Positions 58,667 to 64,000 of a DNA stretch of 64,000 bases are shown in pieces. The notes under the pieces were generated by a model. The model made no database searches and was not told the DNA's origin. It was given only the letters and a program-made list of their open reading frames with translations. Source of the stretch: Streptomyces sp. LX-29 (lineage in GTDB: Bacteria; Actinomycetota; Actinomycetes; Streptomycetales; Streptomycetaceae). The translations under genes were made by a program, and so were the position numbers. Position 1 is the first letter of the stretch. The number at the start of each line of letters is the position of its first letter. The DNA lies in the NCBI RefSeq assembly GCF_029541745.1, contig NZ_CP089746.1, positions 3,224,001-3,288,000 on the forward strand, written 5' to 3'.

Positions 58667-60025
58667 GTGATTCGCGAGCGCAGCACCCCCAACGGCACAC
58701 CCGCCGGCACCCCCACCGGCACTCCCGTCCGCACACCCGCCGGCACTCCCGTCCGCACACCCACCGGCACTCCCGTCCGCGCACATGCCGGCACTCCCGC
58801 GGGCGCTCCCGCCGGCACGCCGGTCCGCACCTCTGCCGGCCGCACCCGGCGCCCGCCGCCCTTCGGCATCCGCCGGCGGCGGCCGGCACCGCGCCTGGCG
58901 GGGGCCTGCCTGACGGCCGCCTCGCTGGCCGCCGCCGCGTTGTGCGCCGCCACCCCGGCCCACGCCTCCCCGCCCACCCCCGCCCCGGCCGCCCCGCCGG
59001 CCGCCGCCCCACCCCCGGCCGCCGCCCCGCAGGCGTACGCCTGCGCCGACGAGCCGAACACCTCCGGCTCGGTGGACGGTTCGGTCCTGGCGTACGAGCT
59101 CGCCACCAAGTACACGGCCGAGTGGGACCGGGCGCGCGTCGAGTGGAACGCCCTCGGCAAGGTCGACATCAAGCCCGACGATCCGGCGACCACCACCGAC
59201 GTCGACGTCGGCGACGTGGACCGGAGCGACGTCGGCTGGTCCGGACTGTGGCAGAACAACGGCAACGGCGCCGACGCCATCACCTTCAACGACCACTACC
59301 TGCGCAACTACACCGCGGACGAGAAGCGCGGCGTCGTCGCCCACGAGATCGGCCACGCGCTCAAGCTGGGCCACCGGGCCAGCCCGGAAGCGGTCATGTA
59401 CTGCAACGACGCGCGCACCGCCTACGGGCCGTCGCAGCTCGACATCGACCACTACCGCAGCATCTGGGGCGCCTCCCAGGCCGCCCCCGAGCCCGCGCGG
59501 CGCGCCGTCGCGGAGACCGGCGGCGACCCGCCGCACCACACCTACGCGGTGCGGCTGGACACCCCGGCCCGCGCCTGCGGCTGGGCCGACGACGTGTTCG
59601 TGGGCACCGTGGTGGCCAAGGAGGGCACCCGACGCACCAACGGCGGTCGGCTGCTGTGGACCACGTACCAGGTCGAGGTCGTCAGCACCCTCAAGGGCAA
59701 GGTCAGCGGGAGCGTCCGGGTCGCCCAGGAGGGGGGCCAGGACCCGCGGCACCCGCAGCAGACCACGGCCGGCCACGCCCCCGAGCTGGAAGTCGGTCGC
59801 ACCTATGTGCTCGCCACCCGCATCGCCCCGGACGGCTGGCACACGGCACCGTCCAACTTCACCCCGGTGCCGGTCCAGGCGGACGAGGGCAGTTCGGCGA
59901 CGGACGCACCGGCCGCGTGGGCCGATGCGGTTCGCCACCCGGAGCACCAGAACGGCGCCTATCCGTCTGACCTGTCCCGCGCCACCGACCCGCAGGCGTG
60001 GTACACCAAAGCCCGCATCAACTGA
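58667..60025 (+). CDS. secreted metzincin (matrixin-like) metalloprotease with repeat-rich N-tail
   Basis: 452 residues. A 50-residue tail of GTP(A/V)(G/R)T-type repeats precedes the signal segment (RLAGACLTAASLAAAALCAATPAHA). The catalytic site is HEIGHALKLGH (zinc ligands His226, His230, His236, base Glu227), followed by the Met-turn VMYC. A second domain of about 120 residues (DVFVGTVVAKEGTRRT, WTTYQVEVVSTLKGK) resembles NTR/TIMP-like modules by pattern only. GTG 58667 is the only start in frame before the signal. The stop overlaps the convergent TetR gene by 8 bp. Confidence 0.86.
   Translation: MIRERSTPNGTPAGTPTGTPVRTPAGTPVRTPTGTPVRAHAGTPAGAPAGTPVRTSAGRTRRPPPFGIRRRRPAPRLAGACLTAASLAAAALCAATPAHASPPTPAPAAPPAAAPPPAAAPQAYACADEPNTSGSVDGSVLAYELATKYTAEWDRARVEWNALGKVDIKPDDPATTTDVDVGDVDRSDVGWSGLWQNNGNGADAITFNDHYLRNYTADEKRGVVAHEIGHALKLGHRASPEAVMYCNDARTAYGPSQLDIDHYRSIWGASQAAPEPARRAVAETGGDPPHHTYAVRLDTPARACGWADDVFVGTVVAKEGTRRTNGGRLLWTTYQVEVVSTLKGKVSGSVRVAQEGGQDPRHPQQTTAGHAPELEVGRTYVLATRIAPDGWHTAPSNFTPVPVQADEGSSATDAPAAWADAVRHPEHQNGAYPSDLSRATDPQAWYTKARIN
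58699..58843 (+). repeat. 12-/24-bp tandem repeats encoding the protease N-tail
   Basis: Units such as GGCACTCCCGTCCGCACACC alternate with ACCGGC/GCCGGC steps through positions 58699-58843. They encode GTPVRTPAGTPVRTPT-type sequence. Confidence 0.8.
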
Positions 60026-60896
60026 AATCGGCTGAAACATGCGGGGATTCCGGGTGCTCCCGGCCGGCCTCCTGGCCGCGCTCCCCGCCGGACTCCAGAC
60101 CCGAGCCCCCCTCGTGGTCCCGCGCGCGACCTCGCCCGTCGCGCTCGTCGCGCTCGGGAGCACGGCACGGGCCGTGCTCCCGGGCGCGCGCCCGGTCGGC
60201 GTCCGGGACGCGGTCCCGGTGGTGCTCCGGGAGCCGCTCCCGATCGGGTGACCAGCCCTGTCCCGCCATCAGGTTCCCCAACCCGGCCCATGCGAAGTTC
60301 ATCAACGTGGCGGCCGTGTCCTCGACCGAGGGGCCGTGACCGGCCGCCTCGGCATCGTCGGCCCGCGCCCAGTCGGCCAGCGACTCGGCCGCGCCGACCA
60401 GCGCCTGCGCCAGCCCGGACAGCTCCGGAGCGGAGGGCTCCGCCGGGCAGCCGGCCTCCCGCGCGGCCGCCGATATCAACCCCGCCACCAGGGCGACGAT
60501 CTCCGCCCGCAGCGCCGCGACCTCCCGCGCGAAGGGTTCGCCGAGCGTACGCGCCTGAAGGTGCAGCAGCGCCCAGCCGTCCGGGTGCGCGGCCGTGTGG
60601 GCGAAGAAGCCGTGCAGCCCGCTCCACAGCCGCCGGTCGGCGGAGGCCCCCGGCTCCACGGCGTCCCGCACGGCCGCGACCAGCGCCGCCGCCTCGCGTC
60701 GGACGCAGGAACCGAACAGCTCCTCTTTGGAGTTGAGGTACAGATACACCAGTGGCTTCGAGACCCCGGCCAACTCGGCGATCTCGTCCATCGACGCGAT
60801 CCGGTAGCCGCGCCGAGCGAAGGTCCGCACGGCGGCGTCCAGCATCTGTTGCTCCCGAACCGCCCGCGGCACCCGTTTACTCTTCACCGCATTCAC
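60018..60896 (-). CDS. TetR family transcriptional regulator with read-through tail
   Basis: 292 residues. The TetR helix-turn-helix is at 10-60 (REQQMLDAAVRTFARRGYR, then DEIAELAGVSKPLVYLYLNS). The ligand-binding domain ends near residue 215 (AWAGLGNLMAGQGW). The remaining 77 residues are Arg/Glu/Asp-rich and non-conserved; their DNA contains a perfect 12-bp terminator hairpin at 60155-60182. An original stop was probably lost. The GTG at 60896 follows GGAGGGG. Three CCGTTCC-type direct repeats upstream may be its operator. Confidence 0.88.
   Translation of the reverse strand: MNAVKSKRVPRAVREQQMLDAAVRTFARRGYRIASMDEIAELAGVSKPLVYLYLNSKEELFGSCVRREAAALVAAVRDAVEPGASADRRLWSGLHGFFAHTAAHPDGWALLHLQARTLGEPFAREVAALRAEIVALVAGLISAAAREAGCPAEPSAPELSGLAQALVGAAESLADWARADDAEAAGHGPSVEDTAATLMNFAWAGLGNLMAGQGWSPDRERLPEHHRDRVPDADRARAREHGPCRAPERDERDGRGRARDHEGGSGLESGGERGQEAGREHPESPHVSADFS
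60155..60182 (+). terminator. perfect 12-bp hairpin inside the TetR 3' end
   Basis: CGGGAGCACGGC / GCCGTGCTCCCG with loop ACGG, 130 bp past the protease stop. Probably the protease terminator. Confidence 0.65.
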
Positions 60897-60927
60897 GCGA
60901 AACGCCCCTCCCAAGCCCCCGCCTGAC

Positions 60928-60959
60928 CCGTTCCGTTGACCGTTCCATTGCCTGGTTCC
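60928..60959. promoter_or_regulatory. three direct repeats upstream of the TetR gene
   Basis: CCGTTCC at 60928-60934 and 60940-60946, and TGGTTCC at 60953-60959: spacing 12 and 13 bp, 32-63 bp before the TetR start. On the minus strand they read GGAAC. Candidate autoregulatory sites. Confidence 0.35.
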
Positions 60960-61034
60960 GTCACTCTCGGGTAATCGTACGGGCACGCGAAGCGACGAAG
61001 GGCGGGCATCGGCCAGCGGGCGGGATCCCGCACC

Positions 61035-61838
61035 TCACTTCCGCTCGCACGTCCCCGGCATCCGCGGCAGGCCCATGACGACGCGGCAGGCGTCGACGCC
61101 GGGCCCGCCGTCCACGGCGCCCTGGTTGATACCGACGAACAGGTCGTCGTCGCCGTCGCCACCGCGCACCCGACCGGAGGGCTGGAGAAGCCCGCCGACC
61201 TCGATCCGGTCGGCGGCCTCCCCGCCCTCCACCCGCCCGAACACCCCGGCGGCCGGATCGAGGACGAGGACGTCCGCGCCGCGGGCACCTCGGATGTCGG
61301 CCCCCTCGGCCACGAAGGCGTGGCCGAGGAGGTCGATGCGGTCGTCGTGCCGGCCGCCCGCCACCCGACCGAGGACGGGGCCGTCGAGGGCGAACCGGTC
61401 GCCGCGGGACTGGCCGTCCAGGGAGCCGCGGGGCCCCACGGAACCGGTCGCCGTGAGCGTGACGGCGTCCTCGCCGTCGCCGCCGCGCACCCCGCCCGCC
61501 ACGGGGCCGGTGAGGGTGATGGCGTCGTCCCCGGCGAGGGCGTCGACGGTGTCGCCGGCGTCCACCGAGGAGCAGGTGATCACGTCGTCGCCGGGGGTGC
61601 CGACGATGGCCGGGCCGGTCATGTGTCTGCCGTTGACCACGCAGGACGTCGCGGCGTGCGCCGGGGTGGCCGTCAGGCCCGCCAGCGGCATGGCCAGCGC
61701 CGCCGCGGCGGCGGCCGTACGGAGCGTCCAGCGGGCCTTCGCCGCGGCGGACCACAGGGAGGCCGCTCGCGGGGAGGCGAGACGACGGGCGGCGCGACGG
61801 CGGGCGGCGCGGCGACGGGACGCGGGTGGGTGCGGCAT
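61035..61838 (-). CDS. secreted RTX-like (calcium-binding repeat) protein
   Basis: 267 residues. After an Arg-rich start and a signal peptide (LRTAAAAAALAMPLAGLTATPAHA) comes a region of glycine/aspartate turns: IVGTPGDDVITCSS, ALAGDDAITL, VRGGDGEDAV and RGGDGDDDLFVGIN, spaced through the chain. This resembles haemolysin-type Ca2+-binding repeats but in a looser form. Cys occur near the start (TSCVVNG, VITCSS) and end (DACRVV, GTCERK). The ATG at 61838 follows GGAAGG. No type I secretion genes are near; export is by the signal peptide. Confidence 0.84.
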   Translation of the reverse strand: MPHPPASRRRAARRRAARRLASPRAASLWSAAAKARWTLRTAAAAAALAMPLAGLTATPAHAATSCVVNGRHMTGPAIVGTPGDDVITCSSVDAGDTVDALAGDDAITLTGPVAGGVRGGDGEDAVTLTATGSVGPRGSLDGQSRGDRFALDGPVLGRVAGGRHDDRIDLLGHAFVAEGADIRGARGADVLVLDPAAGVFGRVEGGEAADRIEVGGLLQPSGRVRGGDGDDDLFVGINQGAVDGGPGVDACRVVMGLPRMPGTCERK

Positions 61839-62218
61839 GGGGGGGCCTTCCGTGCGGGTCGGGCCGCCGGGCCGCATGAGCACCCCGGGACGGCGGTTAC
61901 ACACTGCGTCGACATGAGTACTGTCAGTGCCGGCATTTACGCTCGACTGTGACTTGAGCACCGCCTCCCGGCTCTCAACCGCCGGGGGCGACGGGCGAGT
62001 TGAGGGGAGGCCGTAATGGGGCACGACCGCGACAGCCGTTCCCGCCCGGCGCCGGGACCCGCGACCGGCGGCGGGCGACGCGGACGCGCGGACCTCCGGG
62101 CGGCGATATGCCGCCGCTGACCGGACGGGTGCCCTAGATTCCTCGGTGCCGCGGTCCGCTCGGGGACCACCCGCCGGACGGCGGCCGTGAGCCTGTTCGG
62201 CGGAGGAGGCGGGCACGG
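61839..62218. other. intergenic region between the RTX-like and asparagine synthase genes
   Basis: 380 bp between divergent genes. The 61900-61950 part is AT-richer and likely carries promoters. No clear boxes or RNA gene were recognised. Confidence 0.5.
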
Positions 62219-64000
62219 GTGTGCGGCGTGGCGGGCTGGGTCGACTTCGCGCGGGATCTGACGGCGCACCGCGCGGTGGTGCGGGGCATGACGGCCACCC
62301 TGGCCTGCCGGGGGCCGGACGACGAGGGGCTGTGGAGCGGCCGCGGCGCGCTGCTGGGCCACCGCCGGCTCGCCGTCATCGACCTGGTGACGGGCCGGCA
62401 GCCGATGTCCCACGCGGAGGCGGTGGTCAGCCACAGCGGCGAGGTCTACAACTACCGCGCGCTGCGCAGCGAGCTGACCGCGCGGGGCCATCGGTTCCGT
62501 ACGCACAGCGACACCGAGGTGGTGCTGGCGGCCTACCGCGCGTGGGGCGAGGGCTTCGCCGAAAGGCTGGAGGGCATGTTCGCGCTGGCGCTGTGGGACG
62601 AGAAGGCGGAGCGGCTGCTGCTCGTGCGCGACCGGATGGGCGTCAAACCGCTCTACTACTACCCCACCCCCGCCGGGCTGCTCTTCGGCTCCGAGCCCAA
62701 GGCGATCCTGGCCCACCCGCAGGCCGAGGCGGTCGTCGACCTCGACGGGCTACGAGAGCTGTTCGCCCTGGCCAAGACGCCGGGGCTGACGGCCTACCGG
62801 GGGATGTACGAGGTCAAGCCCGGCCATGTGGTGCGGCTGACCCGCGCGGGGCTGCGGCAGCGCCCGTACTGGACGCTGCCCACCACCGAGCACACGGACG
62901 GCTGGGCGCGGACCGTGGACACCGTGCGGGAGCTCCTCGACGAGGCCGTGACCGGGCAGCTCGTCGCCGATGTGCCGCGCTGCACGCTGCTCTCCGGCGG
63001 CCTGGACTCCAGCGCCGTCAGCGCGCTGGCCGCCCGCCGCCTGGCGGCTCGCGGGGCGGGACCGCTCGCCACGTTCGCCGTCGACTTCGCGGAGCCGGGC
63101 GCGCCGACGCCCCAGGGCAGCCCCGACCGCCCGTACGCCCACGCGGTCGCCGCGCACCTCGGCACGGACCACACCGACATCGTCCTCGACGCGGCCGAAC
63201 TGGCCGATCCGCTGCACCGCACCACGACGCTGACGGCGCGCGACCTGCCGGACGGTCGCGCCGAGCGCGACACCTCGCTCTACCTGCTCTTCTCCGCCAT
63301 CCGCGGCCATGCCACGGTCGCCCTCTCGGGCGAGTCCGCGGACGAACTCTTCGGCGGCTACGCGTGGTTCCACGACCCTGGGGCGCTCACCAGCGGCACC
63401 TTCCCCTGGATCGGGGAGGACGGCACGGGCTTCGCGGGCACCCTGGACCGTCTGCTCGCCCCCGCCCTCCGCGCCCGGCTGGGGCTCGCCGCCTACCGAC
63501 GTGACCGGCACCGGGAGGCGCTCGCCGAGGTGGAGCACCCGCCCGGCTCGGCCGACCCCGTCGAACGACGCCTCCGCGAGGTCACCCACCTGGCGCTCAC
63601 CCGCTTCGTCCCGCGGCTGCTGGACCGCAAGGACCGCATGTCCATGGCCGCCGGCCTGGAGGCTCGCGTCCCCTTCTGCGACCACCGCCTGGTGGGCTAC
63701 GTCTACAACACGCCCTGGTCGCTGCGGGCCCGGGGCGGCCGCGAGAAGAGCCTGCTGCGCGCGGCCACCCGCGACCTGCTCCCGGCGCACGTCGCCGACC
63801 GCCGCAAGAGCCCCTACCCCGCCACCCCGCACCGCGCCTACACCGAGGCCGTACGCGCCCAGTTCGCCGCCCTCGTCGCCGACCCCGGCCAGCCGGTGCA
63901 CCCTCTGCTGGACGCCGACTGGGCGGCGGAGACCACCCGGACCGCCCCCGCGACCGCCCTGGAGGACTACCTGGCGCGCTTCGGCATGGAGTGCGCCCTG
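62219..64000 (+). CDS. asnB: asparagine synthase, glutamine-hydrolysing (3' end off window)
   Basis: At least 594 residues of a class II glutamine amidotransferase joined to an asparagine synthetase domain. The nucleophile is Cys2 (VCGVAGWVDF), exposed after removal of the initiator. Other glutaminase parts are RGPDDEGLW and SHSGEVYNYRALR. The synthetase ATP site is LLSGGLDSSAVSAL, followed by LSGESADELFGGY and the late motif DRMSMAAGLEARVPFCDHRLV. The GTG at 62219 follows GGAGGAGG and is the only start giving Cys2. The window ends close to its C-terminus. Confidence 0.94.
   Translation, partial: MCGVAGWVDFARDLTAHRAVVRGMTATLACRGPDDEGLWSGRGALLGHRRLAVIDLVTGRQPMSHAEAVVSHSGEVYNYRALRSELTARGHRFRTHSDTEVVLAAYRAWGEGFAERLEGMFALALWDEKAERLLLVRDRMGVKPLYYYPTPAGLLFGSEPKAILAHPQAEAVVDLDGLRELFALAKTPGLTAYRGMYEVKPGHVVRLTRAGLRQRPYWTLPTTEHTDGWARTVDTVRELLDEAVTGQLVADVPRCTLLSGGLDSSAVSALAARRLAARGAGPLATFAVDFAEPGAPTPQGSPDRPYAHAVAAHLGTDHTDIVLDAAELADPLHRTTTLTARDLPDGRAERDTSLYLLFSAIRGHATVALSGESADELFGGYAWFHDPGALTSGTFPWIGEDGTGFAGTLDRLLAPALRARLGLAAYRRDRHREALAEVEHPPGSADPVERRLREVTHLALTRFVPRLLDRKDRMSMAAGLEARVPFCDHRLVGYVYNTPWSLRARGGREKSLLRAATRDLLPAHVADRRKSPYPATPHRAYTEAVRAQFAALVADPGQPVHPLLDADWAAETTRTAPATALEDYLARFGMECAL

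Overview
The window comes from a very GC-rich actinobacterium, almost certainly Streptomyces or a close relative. The codons are strongly GC3-biased and GTG starts are common. Kinase, aminopeptidase, CGNR, TetR, ATP-grasp and futalosine-pathway genes typical of streptomycetes occur together, and the 14-gene nuo operon sits near a second nuo set, an oxoacid:ferredoxin oxidoreductase and a two-component system. No rRNA, tRNA, CRISPR, insertion sequence or phage gene was seen. This is conserved chromosomal core with some secreted and regulatory accessory genes.

Layout. 1-2035 (minus): start of a second complex I cluster (nuoA2, nuoB2, nuoC2, cut by the left edge). 2663-6508 (plus): two paralogous membrane histidine kinases and one NarL/LuxR response regulator. 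6781-9826 (plus): korA-korB, a 2-oxoacid:ferredoxin oxidoreductase. 10143-18942: a Ser/Thr kinase, a RarD-type transporter, a secreted zinc aminopeptidase, a CGNR regulator divergent from a VOC gene, a two-gene ABC exporter and a LolA-like exported protein. 19312-20322: a polyprenyl diphosphate synthase. 20523-25126: a flavin oxidoreductase with an ATP-grasp ligase, fumarylacetoacetase and a lipoprotein. 25219-26013: a secreted His/Asp repeat protein. 26151-42377 (minus): the complete nuoA-N operon, whose genes mostly overlap by GTGA or ATGA. 43088-48657: an NlpC/P60 hydrolase, CBS protein, frameshifted VOC gene, DoxX, menaquinone-type geranylgeranyl reductase and GNAT. 48796-54385 (minus): methyltransferase menG, a short amidohydrolase-like protein, mqnC, a receptor Ser/Thr kinase and mqnA. 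54685-64000: cold-shock protein, His-rich protein, acyl-CoA ligase, secreted proteins, a metzincin protease, TetR regulator, an RTX-like secreted protein and an asparagine synthase cut by the right edge.

How the genes work together. The main theme is respiration. The nuo operon passes electrons from NADH to menaquinone. MqnA, MqnC, MenG, the polyprenyl synthase and the isoprenoid reductase make or modify that quinone. KorAB makes reduced ferredoxin next to a second nuo set. A Rex-type palindrome lies just downstream of a TAGGAT -10 box before nuoA, which suggests control by the NADH/NAD+ ratio.

The observations most worth a second look are: a 244-bp block identical between the two neighbouring kinase genes (probable gene conversion); the Rex-like site; the kor/nuo2 neighbourhood; a one-base frameshift in a VOC gene; a TetR gene whose 3' end reads through a perfect terminator hairpin; an operator overlapping a leaderless CGNR promoter; two unrelated His-rich proteins; an intrinsic-terminator-like hairpin in the cold-shock mRNA leader; and an amidohydrolase-like protein in the futalosine cluster that has lost its metal site. 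All assignments come from reading the sequence. No database search was run.
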